Shown: positions 29,025 through 37,353 of the stretch, in pieces | Layout of the letters: each line of letters begins with the position of its first letter | Numbering within the stretch: position 1 is the first letter of the stretch | NCBI GenBank assembly: GCA_020431405.1 | Contig: JAGQIK010000043.1 | Location: forward strand, 1 to 38,335 | Length of the DNA stretch: 38,335 bases | Origin: Myxococcales bacterium | Lineage (GTDB): Bacteria; Myxococcota_A; Polyangia; GCA-2747355 | Direction of reading: 5' to 3' | The notes under the pieces: generated by a model | Seen by the model: only the letters and a program-made list of their open reading frames with translations | Told to the model about the DNA's origin: nothing | Database searches by the model: none | Position numbers and translations under genes: made by a program

Positions 29025-31610
29025 ATGGTCGACTGCGCGCACTGCGGGTTGCCCGTGCCGTCCGGTCTGTTGCCAGCGCGCGACGACGAGCCGGCGTTCT
29101 GCTGCAACGGCTGCCGCGCGGTCTACCAGCTGCTGCACGAAGAGGGGCTGAGCGGCTACTACACGCTCGCCGACGGCGCCGAGCGCGCGCCGGCCCGCGT
29201 CACCGATCGCAGCTACGACGAGCTCGACGACGAAGCGTTCACCCGGCGCTACTGCCGCGCCGGCAGCGACGGCAGCACTCGCGACGTGGAGCTCTATCTC
29301 GAGGGCGTGCACTGCGCGGCCTGCGTTTGGGTCGTCGAGCGCTTGCCCGAGCTGTGCGAAGGCGTCGTTTCAGCGCGCCTCGACGCGGGCCGCTCGGTGG
29401 CGCGCATCACCTACGCCCCGGATACCCCGCTTTCGGGCGTGGCGCGCAAGCTCGACCGGCTGGGCTACCCCGTACACCCGCTGCGCGGCGAGTCCGTGCA
29501 GCGCGCCCGTCGCGCGGAAGACCGCCGGCTGCTGGTGCGCATCGCGGTGGCCGGCGCCGCCGCCGGCAACGTGATGCTCTATGCGGCGGCGCTCTATGCC
29601 GGCGCCTTCGACGACATGGCGCCGCAGTACGTCTCGTATTTTCGTTGGGCATCGTTGCTGGTGGCGCTTCCGGCGGCGCTGTGGGCGGGCGCGATCTTCT
29701 TTCGCGGGGCGCTCGGAGCGCTGCGCGCGCGCAGCCTGCACATGGATCTCCCGATCAGCATCGGCATCGCCGCCGGGCTCGGTTGGGGCGCCGTCAACAC
29801 CGTGCGCGGCAGCGGCGAGGTCTACTTCGACACCGTCTGCGTGCTCGTCTTCTTGCTGCTCATCGGCCGCTGGCTGCAGCGTCGCCAGCATCGCAGCGCG
29901 GCCGACGCGGCCGAGCTGCTGCAGACGCTGACGCCGAGCTTCGCGCGCGTGGTGCGCGAGGAGGCGCTTCACGACGTGCCCGTCGAGGCGCTCGCCGCTG
30001 GCGACATCGTCGAGGTGCGCGCCGGCGAGTCGATGCCCGTCGACGGCGTCGTCGTCGAGGGGCGCTCGGCCATCGACAGCTCGCTGCTCAGCGGCGAGTC
30101 GCGCCCGCGCCGCTGCGAGCCGGGCGACCAAGTGCACGCGGGCACGGTCAATCTCGGATCGCGCCTGCGCATCGAGGTGGTGGCGGCCGGCGAGGAGACG
30201 CGCGCCGGCAAGCTGATGCAAGCCATCGCCGAGGCGGCCAATCGCCGCGCGCCGATCGTCAAGCTCGCCGACCGCGTGGCGGGCTACTTCGTCGCGGCGA
30301 CGCTGCTGCTCGCCATCGTGACAGGCATCGTGTGGTGGCAGCTCGCGCCCGAGATGGCGCTCGAGCACGCCATCTCGCTGCTGATCGTGACCTGCCCTTG
30401 CGCGCTGGGCCTCGCCACGCCGCTGGCCGTGACCGTCACGATCGGACGGGCGGCACGCGCTGGGATCCTGATCAAGGGCGGCGACGCGCTCGAGCGGCTC
30501 GCCGCGACCCGCGCCAAGGTGCTGATCGATAAGACCGGCACGCTGACGCGCGGCGAGCAGCGTCTGGTGCAAGTCTGTCCGCTGGGCGAGGACGGCGTGG
30601 CTGACAGCGCCGATCTGCTGCAAGCCGTCGCGGCGCTCGAGCGCCACAGCGCCCATCCCATCGCGCGCGCCTGTGTACGCGACATCGAGCGCGACCACGG
30701 TCAGCTCGCCGTCGAAGCGATCGCCGTCGACGGCGTCGAAGAGCGCACCGGCGCCGGCATCAGCGGCCAAGTGCGCTGGCCAGATGGCACCCAGGCCACG
30801 CTGAGCATCAGCTCCGCGCGCCGCGCGTTGGCGCAGCTCGCGGCGGATGGACTCCAGCCGTCGAGCAGCCTTCGCGCGGTGCTGCGAGACATCGGGGAGC
30901 GCGCACTGTCGCCGGTGGTGGTGCAGGTCGACGGCGCGCCGCGCGCGGTGTTGGCCTTCGGTGACGCGCTGCGCGACGACGCGCGCGAGACCGTCGACGC
31001 GCTGCGTGCGCTGGGGCTCGAGCTGGCGATCCTCTCCGGAGACCACGCGCCCGTGGTCGCAGCGATCGCGCGCGAGCTCGACATCGACGACTACGAGGGT
31101 GACGCGTCGCCCGAGCGCAAGCTGCAGCGCGTCGAGCAGGAGCTGGCTCGCGGCGCGTCGAGCGACGGCGCGCGCGCGGTGATGATGGTCGGCGACGGCG
31201 TCAACGACGCAGCCGCGCTCGCGGCAGCCACCGCTGGTGTGGCCGTGCACGGCGGCGCCGAGGCGAGCCTCGAGGTGGCCGACGTCTACATCAAGCGTGA
31301 AGGCCTCGCCGCGCTCGCCGAGCTGGTGCGCGGCGCGCGCGCTTGCCGCCGAACGATCCGCCGCAACCTGATCTTTTCGCTCGCCTACAACCTGGCCGGC
31401 GCCACGCTGGCGGCCACCGGGCTGATCGGCCCGCTGATCGCTGCGGTGCTGATGCCACTGAGCTCGATCACGGTGCTGGCGAGCTCGCTGCGCGGGGCGC
31501 GCTTCGAGATCCCCGAGCCGGTTTCGCTGGCTGCGGATCCCTCGCCCGAGACGAGATCCGCTAACGTCCCGCGCGCGGACACGCACGTCGCCGCCGCGTC
31601 AGCAGGGTGA
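29025..31610 (+). CDS. ccoI: Copper-translocating P-type ATPase CcoI/FixI
   Basis: The product is 861 residues. An N-terminal Cys-rich segment (CAHCGLP and FCCNGCRAVY, residues 4-33) matches the metal-binding domain of FixI-type ATPases, followed by an HMA domain with HCAAC (C97, C100). TM region with CPC (C457, C459) and the phosphorylation motif DKTGT (D502) are intact, as are the actuator SGES and hinge GDGVND. Eight TM helices are expected. Family role: Cu(I) export across the inner membrane specifically to metallate cbb3 oxidase, not general detoxification. It is in the standard position after ccoGH. Confidence 0.96.
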   Translation: MVDCAHCGLPVPSGLLPARDDEPAFCCNGCRAVYQLLHEEGLSGYYTLADGAERAPARVTDRSYDELDDEAFTRRYCRAGSDGSTRDVELYLEGVHCAACVWVVERLPELCEGVVSARLDAGRSVARITYAPDTPLSGVARKLDRLGYPVHPLRGESVQRARRAEDRRLLVRIAVAGAAAGNVMLYAAALYAGAFDDMAPQYVSYFRWASLLVALPAALWAGAIFFRGALGALRARSLHMDLPISIGIAAGLGWGAVNTVRGSGEVYFDTVCVLVFLLLIGRWLQRRQHRSAADAAELLQTLTPSFARVVREEALHDVPVEALAAGDIVEVRAGESMPVDGVVVEGRSAIDSSLLSGESRPRRCEPGDQVHAGTVNLGSRLRIEVVAAGEETRAGKLMQAIAEAANRRAPIVKLADRVAGYFVAATLLLAIVTGIVWWQLAPEMALEHAISLLIVTCPCALGLATPLAVTVTIGRAARAGILIKGGDALERLAATRAKVLIDKTGTLTRGEQRLVQVCPLGEDGVADSADLLQAVAALERHSAHPIARACVRDIERDHGQLAVEAIAVDGVEERTGAGISGQVRWPDGTQATLSISSARRALAQLAADGLQPSSSLRAVLRDIGERALSPVVVQVDGAPRAVLAFGDALRDDARETVDALRALGLELAILSGDHAPVVAAIARELDIDDYEGDASPERKLQRVEQELARGASSDGARAVMMVGDGVNDAAALAAATAGVAVHGGAEASLEVADVYIKREGLAALAELVRGARACRRTIRRNLIFSLAYNLAGATLAATGLIGPLIAAVLMPLSSITVLASSLRGARFEIPEPVSLAADPSPETRSANVPRADTHVAAASAG

Positions 31611-31615
31611 ACGTC

Positions 31616-31861
31616 ATGGCAGCGCTTTACATCGTGCTCCCCTTGGCACTGGTAATCGTTGGCGTCGCCGTCGGCGTGTTTGTCTGGGCGGCGCGCGACG
31701 GCCAGTTCGACGACCTCGAGACGCCGGCCTACCGCGTGTTATTTGACGACGTCGCACCGGGTCAGCGTGTCGAGCGTGTCAGGTCCGAACGACCCGGCGA
31801 AGGCGCGGAGCAAAATGACACCCGGCCCCAACGCGCGGCGGGCGAACACGAGTCAAACTGA
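31616..31861 (+). CDS. ccoS: cbb3 oxidase maturation protein CcoS
   Basis: The product is 81 residues from the ATG at 31616 (AGGG 8 nt upstream); a GTG at 31607 overlapping the ccoI stop would add three residues. One TM (AALYIVLPLALVIVGVAVGV) and the CcoS signature WAARDGQFDDLETPAYRVLFDD are plain. The tail of about 35 residues is hydrophilic and longer than in the typical 50-60-residue CcoS. Family role: maturation or metal insertion in cbb3 oxidase. It closes the oxidase operon. Confidence 0.93.
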   Translation: MAALYIVLPLALVIVGVAVGVFVWAARDGQFDDLETPAYRVLFDDVAPGQRVERVRSERPGEGAEQNDTRPQRAAGEHESN

Positions 31862-31917
31862 CACTAGACGTCCGCTGCGCTGTTCGTAAATAGTAGTAAA
31901 CATTCGATGTTACTTCG

Positions 31918-31931
31918 GGAATGGCGCTTGC
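31918..31931 (+). promoter_or_regulatory. Weak sigma-54-like element before the CBS protein gene
   Basis: GG (31918-31919) and GC (31930-31931) are 10 nt apart with TTGC at -12 (GGAATGGCGCTTGC). The -24 side lacks the TGGCA consensus, so this could be chance in GC-rich DNA. The predicted start is about 31943, 25 nt before the ATG. TGACAC occurs upstream at 31815 and 31859. Confidence 0.25.
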
Positions 31932-31967
31932 TGCTCCTAGAGCTGCCACGTGCGACAGGAGATCACC

Positions 31968-32399
31968 ATGTACCAGCTCACCGTCAAAGAGCTGATGTCT
32001 ACCGAGCTCATCACCCTCGAGCGCGATGAGACGCTCGACCTGGCGACCGAGATCATGCGGTTGGCGCGTATCCGCCACCTGCCGGTGATCGACGAGTCGG
32101 GACATCTATGCGGGCTGGTCACCCACCGCGATCTGCTCGGCGCGCAGGTCTCGGCGCTCGCCGGCCTGACGCGCGACGAGCTCGAGGATCTCGACAGCTC
32201 GATCAGCGTCTCGACGATCATGACCGAGGACGTGATGACGATCGGGCCCGACGCCACGGCCCTCGATGCCGCCAAGATCATGCGCGAGCATCGTATCGGC
32301 TGCCTGCCGGTGACCGAAGGCGAGGCGCTGGTCGGCATCATCACCGAGGCTGACTTCCTCGAGCTCGTCATCCGCGCGCTCGAAAAGAAGCCGGCCTGA
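31968..32399 (+). CDS. CBS-pair domain protein
   Basis: The product is 143 residues from the ATG at 31968 with AGGAGA 6 nt upstream; a GTG at 31950 precedes that ribosome site and is unlikely. Two CBS motifs fill the protein: VKELMSTELITLERDETL...RIRHLPVIDESGHLCGLVTHRDLL and VSTIMTEDVMTIGPDATALD...RIGCLPVTEGEALVGIITEADFL. Such stand-alone CBS pairs bind adenine nucleotides and act as energy sensors (family knowledge). It lies 106 nt after ccoS and 3 nt before hemN, so it is likely co-expressed with haem synthesis under low oxygen. Confidence 0.93.
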   Translation: MYQLTVKELMSTELITLERDETLDLATEIMRLARIRHLPVIDESGHLCGLVTHRDLLGAQVSALAGLTRDELEDLDSSISVSTIMTEDVMTIGPDATALDAAKIMREHRIGCLPVTEGEALVGIITEADFLELVIRALEKKPA

Positions 32400-32402
32400 G
32401 GC

Positions 32403-33809
32403 GTGACATCGATGCACACCGAGCACAACGCCGCTGCGGACTTCGATGCCGATCGCGTCGCCGCGCTCTCCAAGCCGGGACCGCGTTACACGAGCTATCC
32501 GACCGTGCCCGCCTGGAGCGAGGACATCGGGGCGCCGCAATGGGCCGAGCATCTGCGGCACACCGCGGTGGGCGCTTCGAGCGAGCCGCCGCTGTCGCTC
32601 TACGTGCACCTGCCGTTCTGCCAGGAGCGCTGCCACTATTGCGGCTGCAACGTCGTGATCACTGCGCGGCGCGAAAAGGCTGACCGCTACATCGACTACC
32701 TGGCGCGCGAGATGGACATCGTCTGCGCGTCCCTGTCGCGCGGCCGCCGGGTCGATCAGCTGCACCTCGGCGGCGGCACGCCGACGTTTCTCGACGAGGT
32801 GCAGCTGCGCCGGCTGTGGAGCGAGATCGCAAGCCGCTTCGACATCGATCCCGAGGGCGAGCTGGCGCTCGAGGTCGACCCGCGCGTGACGAGCGAGGCG
32901 CAGCTCGATCTGCTCGCCGAGCTCGGCTTCAACCGCGTCAGCTTCGGCGTGCAGACGCTCGACCCGGCGATCCAGGCGGCCATCGGCCGCGTGCAGTCGC
33001 TCGAGCAGACCGCCAAGCTGTGGAACCACGCTCGCGGCCTCGGCTTCCGCGGCATGAACGTCGACCTCATCTACGGGCTGCCGTGGCAGACGGTGGCGAC
33101 GATGCGCAGCTCGGTGCAGGGCGTGCTGCAGCTCGCGCCCGAGCGCGTGGCGCTGTTCGGCTACGCGCACGTGCCGTGGCTGCACCCGCACCAGAACAAG
33201 CTCGACGCCAACGCGCTGCCCGATCCGCGCCAGCGCATCGAGCTGTTCGGCGCGGGCCGCACCGCGCTGATCGAGGCTGGCTACGAGCCGATCGGCATGG
33301 ACCACTTCGCGCTGCCCGACGACGAGCTCGCCGTCGCGCTGCGCGAGCGCCGCTTGCGCCGCAGCTTCCAGGGCTACACCACGCGCGCCGCCGGTACGAC
33401 CATCGCGTTTGGCGCGAGCGCCATCAGCGACATCGACGGCGGCTACGCCCAGAACGTCAAGGGCATCGCCGACTACTTCCGCCACCTCGACCGCGGCGCG
33501 TTGCCGATCGAGCGCGGCTACTTCCTCGATGACGACGACCGCCTGCGCCGCGACGTCATCACCGAGCTGATGTGCAACTTCACGGTCGACCTCGAAGAGG
33601 TCGCGAAACGCCATGGTATCGACGACGCCGAGGCACGGTTCAGCGCCGAGCTTCAGCGCCTCGACGAGCTACAGGAGGGTGAGCTCGTGCGCCGCCGCGG
33701 GCTGTTCGTGAGTGCGACGCCGCTGGGTCGGCTGGTGATCCGGAACGTCGCGATGGTCTTCGATGCGCACCTCGCCGGGGGGCGGGGAGGCTTCTCGCAG
33801 ACCGTGTGA
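32403..33809 (+). CDS. hemN: Oxygen-independent coproporphyrinogen III dehydrogenase
   Basis: The product is 468 residues (465 from the ATG at 32412, which has a better-spaced GAGG). The HemN-specific radical SAM motif is present: YVHLPFCQERCHYCGC (C73, C77, C80 for the cluster and C82). HLGGGTPTFL, VDPR, RVSFGVQTLD and DLIYGLPWQT follow, with the C-terminal HemN domain from about 360 (ITELMCNFTVDL). It converts coproporphyrinogen III to protoporphyrinogen IX without O2, in the cytoplasm. Placement with cbb3 genes matches the classic low-oxygen regulon. It is 3 nt after the CBS gene, so one transcript is likely. Confidence 0.96.
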   Translation: MTSMHTEHNAAADFDADRVAALSKPGPRYTSYPTVPAWSEDIGAPQWAEHLRHTAVGASSEPPLSLYVHLPFCQERCHYCGCNVVITARREKADRYIDYLAREMDIVCASLSRGRRVDQLHLGGGTPTFLDEVQLRRLWSEIASRFDIDPEGELALEVDPRVTSEAQLDLLAELGFNRVSFGVQTLDPAIQAAIGRVQSLEQTAKLWNHARGLGFRGMNVDLIYGLPWQTVATMRSSVQGVLQLAPERVALFGYAHVPWLHPHQNKLDANALPDPRQRIELFGAGRTALIEAGYEPIGMDHFALPDDELAVALRERRLRRSFQGYTTRAAGTTIAFGASAISDIDGGYAQNVKGIADYFRHLDRGALPIERGYFLDDDDRLRRDVITELMCNFTVDLEEVAKRHGIDDAEARFSAELQRLDELQEGELVRRRGLFVSATPLGRLVIRNVAMVFDAHLAGGRGGFSQTV

Positions 33810-33852
33810 CTTCTCGGCGCCGTGCGCCGGAAAGAGAGAAAAGGAGGACATC

Positions 33853-34311
33853 ATGGAGATCAAAAAAGTCCTCGTCCCCATCGACTTTTCTAAGTGCTCG
33901 ACACACGCCGCTCGCAAAGCGGTCGACCTGGTCAAACACTTCGGGGCCCAGGTCGACCTCCTGCACGTTCTGGAGCTGCCCCACTACGTGATCCCTGACG
34001 TGATGGTGACGGTGGCGGGCGAAGAGAAGAAGTCGCTGACGGAGTTCGCCCACGGCGAGGCGGCCAAGGACATGGAGAAGCTGCTCGGAGAGCTGGCTAG
34101 CAGCGGCGTGAAGGTCAACACGCGGCTCAAGTCGGGTTACCCGCGCGACGAGATCTTGGCTGCGGCGGTCGAGGGTGAATACGACCTCGTTGTGATGGGC
34201 ACGCACGGTCGGCGCGGTCTGTCGCACCTGTTCCTCGGCAGCGTTGCCGAGCAGGTCGTCAGGCGGGCTCCCTGTCCCGTGCTGACGATCCGCAGCACCG
34301 AAAGCGAGTAG
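33853..34311 (+). CDS. Universal stress protein UspA family (first copy)
   Basis: The product is 152 residues from the ATG at 33853 (AAGGAGG, 5 nt). It begins KKVLVPIDFSKCSTHAA and ends with the ATP-binding loop GTHGRRGLSHLFLGSVAE (pattern G-2x-G-9x-G-S), so it belongs to the ATP-binding UspA branch. A middle segment with EFAHGEAAKDMEKLL is the usual helical part. Usp proteins next to hemN and CBS proteins are common in anaerobic or dormancy regulons of Proteobacteria; here the role is inferred from context. Only 2 nt separate its stop from the next gene. Confidence 0.93.
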   Translation: MEIKKVLVPIDFSKCSTHAARKAVDLVKHFGAQVDLLHVLELPHYVIPDVMVTVAGEEKKSLTEFAHGEAAKDMEKLLGELASSGVKVNTRLKSGYPRDEILAAAVEGEYDLVVMGTHGRRGLSHLFLGSVAEQVVRRAPCPVLTIRSTESE

Positions 34312-34313
34312 TC

Positions 34314-34949
34314 ATGCAGACGGTGCAGCTGCAGGTCAGGCACACGCTCGACGCGTCTGGACGGACAGTGGCGGCCAACACCGTCTACTGTCCGTTCACG
34401 GCGCGCTGCGTGAGCCTTGAAGACTGCGGCTCGTGCCAGCACGCTCACGTCGACCCGCGGCGCGGGCGATTTGCTTGCGCGCACCCGGCTGTAGAGATGG
34501 ATCCTCGAGACCTGCGCGAGCCCGACCGAACGCGCGTGGGTCAGGTGATGACCCGCAACGTCTTCTGCGTGCGCGAAGATGTGCCCGTCGCCACCGTGGC
34601 ACAGCTGCTCGACTCGCAGAGCTTCTCCGGTGTGCCCGTGGTCGATGAGCAGGGCCGGCCACAGGGGATCATCTCGCGCGCCGACGTGGTTCACCTCTGC
34701 GCCGAAGGTGAGGAGCTGAACCTCGCGACCATCCCCGCTCGCGACGTGATGTCCGCGCGAGCGATCTGCGTCGAGGTCAGCACCTCGCTCTCGATGGCCG
34801 CCGCGCTGATGGCCTATCAGCGCATCCAGCGCGTGCCCGTCATCGACCAGGAAGGCAAGGTCGTCGGCATGCTCGCCGCGCTCGACGTGCTGCGCTGGCT
34901 TGGCGAAGCCGATGGCTACCTGTACGGTAGAGGACACACCGCGCACTAA
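34314..34949 (+). CDS. CBS-pair protein with N-terminal cysteine cluster
   Basis: The product is 211 residues. The first 60 contain five cysteines, C26, C32, C38, C41 and C55 (VYCPFTARCVSLEDCGSCQ and FACAHP), a spacing that could bind zinc or an Fe-S cluster. Two CBS motifs follow: VGQVMTRNVFCVREDVPVAT...GVPVVDEQGRPQGIISRADVV and ARDVMSARAICVEVSTSLSM...RVPVIDQEGKVVGMLAALDVL. There is no TM or catalytic domain. A redox- or metal-responsive nucleotide sensor is a reasonable inference from fusion and neighbourhood. It sits between two usp genes, 2 nt after the first and 17 nt before the second. Confidence 0.92.
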   Translation: MQTVQLQVRHTLDASGRTVAANTVYCPFTARCVSLEDCGSCQHAHVDPRRGRFACAHPAVEMDPRDLREPDRTRVGQVMTRNVFCVREDVPVATVAQLLDSQSFSGVPVVDEQGRPQGIISRADVVHLCAEGEELNLATIPARDVMSARAICVEVSTSLSMAAALMAYQRIQRVPVIDQEGKVVGMLAALDVLRWLGEADGYLYGRGHTAH

Positions 34950-34966
34950 CCCCAGGGCTGCGACCC

Positions 34967-35401
34967 GTGATCAACTCTATCCTCGTCCCTGTCGACTTCT
35001 CTGCCTGCAGCCTTGCCGCCGTGCGCTACGCGGCGCGGCTTTGCGGCGAGGTCGACGCCAAGCTGACCCTGCTGCACGTCATCGAGCCGCACCATGTCAT
35101 CGCCGAGATGGCGGCGCCCGAGGGCGCGACCGAGCTCGAAGCGCTCGGCTGTCACGCACACGGCGACGCCAACGCGGCGTTCAAGGAGGTGGCCGCCGAG
35201 CTCGGCAAGCTCGAGCTCGAGGTCCACGCCGGCTGCTCGACGGGGCATCCGCGTGACGCCATCGTCGAAGCGGCCGCCAAATGCGACCTGATCGTCATGG
35301 GGACCCACGGGCGCTCGGGGCTGCGCCACGTGATCATGGGCAGCGTCGCGGAGCAGGTGATCCGTCGCGCTAGCTGTCCCGTGTTGGTGGTTCGCCAGTA
35401 G
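34967..35401 (+). CDS. Universal stress protein UspA family (second copy)
   Basis: The product is 144 residues from a GTG start (NSILVPVDFSACSLAAVRYA). The ATP-binding loop is complete, GTHGRSGLRHVIMGSVAEQV, and the C-terminus CPVLVVRQ is typical. It is related to the other usp gene 1.1 kb upstream but not a recent copy. It carries two His-containing additions (EPHHVIAEM and CHAHGD) not seen in the first copy. It closes the low-oxygen island and converges with the PilZ gene. Confidence 0.92.
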   Translation: MINSILVPVDFSACSLAAVRYAARLCGEVDAKLTLLHVIEPHHVIAEMAAPEGATELEALGCHAHGDANAAFKEVAAELGKLELEVHAGCSTGHPRDAIVEAAAKCDLIVMGTHGRSGLRHVIMGSVAEQVIRRASCPVLVVRQ

Positions 35402-35405
35402 CGCG

Positions 35406-35939
35406 TCAGGAGAGCTCGCGCCGGAAGACCTGGGTCGTGCGCGAGTCGTCGTGCCACGGCGCTTCGTGTGCCGGCGCCACCCTCTCATCGGCCGCCATCA
35501 TGTCCTCGAGCGTCGGCGTCTCTTGCGGTGTCGCGATGGCGACCTCGGGCGGCGTCGGTGCCTCTGGATCGCGAGCCGCTTGGCTGCGCTGGTTCTCGGC
35601 GACGTAGGCCTGCACCAGGCGGCGGTCGCGATCGGCGAGGCGCCGAAAGCTCAGCGCCCAGCTGCGACGGCGCCGTCGCTCGTGGGCGCGCACCACCTGC
35701 GCCTCGACCTCGATCCAGCGCGCGAGGTTAGGCAGCGTGAAGACAACCTTGACCGAGTCGGTGCCCGGCACGGGCGCCGGACGCTGTGGGTAGAGCAGCA
35801 TCCCGCCTTCGCTGACGTCGCCGGCGATGCAGGGCAGCTCTGACTGCCCGGTGCGCACGATGGTGATCCCCGAAAAGCGCGCGCGCGGCGCGTGCCGGCG
35901 CTCGTCACCAGGGGGATCGTCGTGGATCGGCGTCATCAT
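35406..35939 (-). CDS. PilZ domain protein
   Basis: The product is 177 residues. The c-di-GMP-binding motifs are both present: ERRHAPRARF (R15-x3-R19) and D41-V-S43-EGG46. The PilZ barrel runs to about residue 115 (SWALSFRRLADRDRRLVQAYV), followed by a Pro/Glu-rich disordered tail of about 60 residues ending VFRRELS. The start is uncertain because no good Shine-Dalgarno precedes either of the two adjacent ATGs. Family role: c-di-GMP effector controlling motility or envelope functions; no partner gene is adjacent. Confidence 0.88.
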   Translation of the reverse strand: MMTPIHDDPPGDERRHAPRARFSGITIVRTGQSELPCIAGDVSEGGMLLYPQRPAPVPGTDSVKVVFTLPNLARWIEVEAQVVRAHERRRRRSWALSFRRLADRDRRLVQAYVAENQRSQAARDPEAPTPPEVAIATPQETPTLEDMMAADERVAPAHEAPWHDDSRTTQVFRRELS

Positions 35940-36126
35940 CGCGAGGGGATCTCAGCCACGATTCTTTTCGGGATCGTCGCGTGATGCAAGGGTGCTACAC
36001 GCGAAGCCATTGTGATTATCGAAGAAAAAGAGGGCCACTGCGGAGGCCGTCGAGTGCCCACGATTGTCTAAACCCCTGTAGTTAGGCAGCTGTATACGTG
36101 GCCCGGGCGTTGCTCTTCCCCACTGC

Positions 36127-36825
36127 ATGACCTTCGTGCGCGCTTTTGCCAGGTGGGCGGGGCCCTTCATGGTGGCCCTGCTGTTGTGCTTGCAGCTGGC
36201 CTCGGCGGACCCCGGTGGGGGCGCGTCGAGCACGTCGACGGTCAGCAGCCGGCAACGCACGCGCACGCGCAGCCGTCTGCGTCGACCAGCCTTCGCGCAG
36301 CGGCTGCGGCGCCAGCTGGTCAAGGCCGGCGCGTCGGTGGTCAAGCGCAACGAGGTCTTCTACCACCAGATCAAGGACGGCGAGCACCGCACGCAGTGGG
36401 CTCACGCGCACGCGCAGCAGGGCTTGGCGATGTTGGGCAAGTGGCTCTCGGCGGGCGGCTATCCAGGGCTTTGGACATCCGACGAGGCGCGCGGTTGGTA
36501 CGGCCAGCACGGCGGCCGACCGGTGGAGATCCGGCTCAAGCCCGGGGCGCTCTTCATCGACCTCGAATACCCCGCGCAAAAGGCGATCTACGAGGCCTGG
36601 AAGCGCGAGCGCGCCCAGCAGCCCGCCAAGGGCGCGGACATTTTCCAGCTGCTCAAGGACAAGAAGGGCGTCGAGCTCGCGCGCAAGGTGGCCGGCATTC
36701 GGGCGCCCAAAGAGGGGCAGTTCCTACAGGATCTCGGCATCGCCGGGGTGCTCTGGTACGACACCTACGGTCGGCGTTGCCCCGTGGTCCTCAATCCTGC
36801 TGCTGTGGAGAGCGTGAGGTTCTAG
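36127..36825 (+). CDS. Secreted protein of unknown function
   Basis: The product is 232 residues. N-terminal signal peptide (MTFVRAFARWAGPFMVALLL) with likely cleavage after ASA. A Ser/Arg/Thr-rich basic linker follows (residues 35-55), then a folded domain with features such as HQIKDGEHRTQWAHAHAQQG, GLWTSDEARGWYGQHGGR, VEIRLKPGALFIDLEYPA and GIAGVLWYDTYGRRCPVVLNP. These suggest an alpha/beta fold. The HAHAQQG-LxxLGKWL and LWTS...RGWYG blocks vaguely recall ADP-ribosyltransferase-like folds, but I could not establish it. No Shine-Dalgarno seen. Function not assigned. Confidence 0.75.
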   Translation: MTFVRAFARWAGPFMVALLLCLQLASADPGGGASSTSTVSSRQRTRTRSRLRRPAFAQRLRRQLVKAGASVVKRNEVFYHQIKDGEHRTQWAHAHAQQGLAMLGKWLSAGGYPGLWTSDEARGWYGQHGGRPVEIRLKPGALFIDLEYPAQKAIYEAWKRERAQQPAKGADIFQLLKDKKGVELARKVAGIRAPKEGQFLQDLGIAGVLWYDTYGRRCPVVLNPAAVESVRF

Positions 36826-36830
36826 CGCTG

Positions 36831-36868
36831 CGGCTAGACGGTGGCTTCGCGGCTAGACGGTGGCTTCG
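36831..36868. repeat. Perfect 19-bp tandem duplication
   Basis: CGGCTAGACGGTGGCTTCG occurs twice head to tail (36831-36849 and 36850-36868). The second copy holds the last codons and the stop of the reverse-strand receiver gene; the first copy is in the 27-nt gap between convergent genes and carries a second CTA stop. Confidence 0.9.
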
Positions 36869-37353
36869 AGGCCAGCGTCGAGCGCGATCGGGGCCGAGAG
36901 CTCGCCAGTATCAGCGGCGGGCGCGGCGCTGATGCAGGCGGTGACCGCGCCACGCAGCTCGTCGACGTAGATCGGCTTGTGGATACACGTGGCGGCCCGG
37001 TACCGCCCGGCGCAGGATTCGCTGGGCGACGGGTTCATCACGATCAGAGAGCGTCCGCTGGCGACGATGCGGGTGTAATCGAGACGCGCCGCGTCGAGGA
37101 TCGCCGCGTCGAGGATCTCGGTGCTGGCGATAATCAGGTCGTAAGAGGAGAGGTCGGCCGCGCACAATTCGGCGGCGCTGGAGAGGTCATCGACCACGTA
37201 GCCGTCGACTCGCAGGGTCCACGAGATCAATCGTCGGCTGGCGGGGTCTTTCTCCGCGAGGAGGATCCGCCGGCGCGTGATGTTGACGCCGCTCAGATCG
37301 ATCGGACCCGTCCCACGGCTGCCCCGTTCGCTGGTCTTGTTGCTGTCACTCAT
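36853..37353 (-). CDS. Receiver domain protein lacking the phospho-acceptor Asp
   Basis: The product is 166 residues; AGGAGG precedes the ATG by about 7 nt. After a 27-residue polar leader a receiver fold is visible: RILLAEKDPASRRLISWTL (acidic E34, D36) and LIVMNPS, CIHKPI (K126). The acceptor position reads YDLIIASTEI, so Ser77 stands where Asp is expected. It is a pseudo-receiver, probably regulated by binding rather than phosphorylation. A short Ala-rich tail follows with no output domain. No kinase is adjacent. The 3' end lies in a tandem duplication. Confidence 0.82.
   Translation of the reverse strand: MSDSNKTSERGSRGTGPIDLSGVNITRRRILLAEKDPASRRLISWTLRVDGYVVDDLSSAAELCAADLSSYDLIIASTEILDAAILDAARLDYTRIVASGRSLIVMNPSPSESCAGRYRAATCIHKPIYVDELRGAVTACISAAPAADTGELSAPIALDAGLEATV

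Noticed and set aside
29370-33614. Long reverse-strand open frames opposite ccoI and hemN
   Set aside because: Same shadow effect; forward genes carry complete catalytic motifs.
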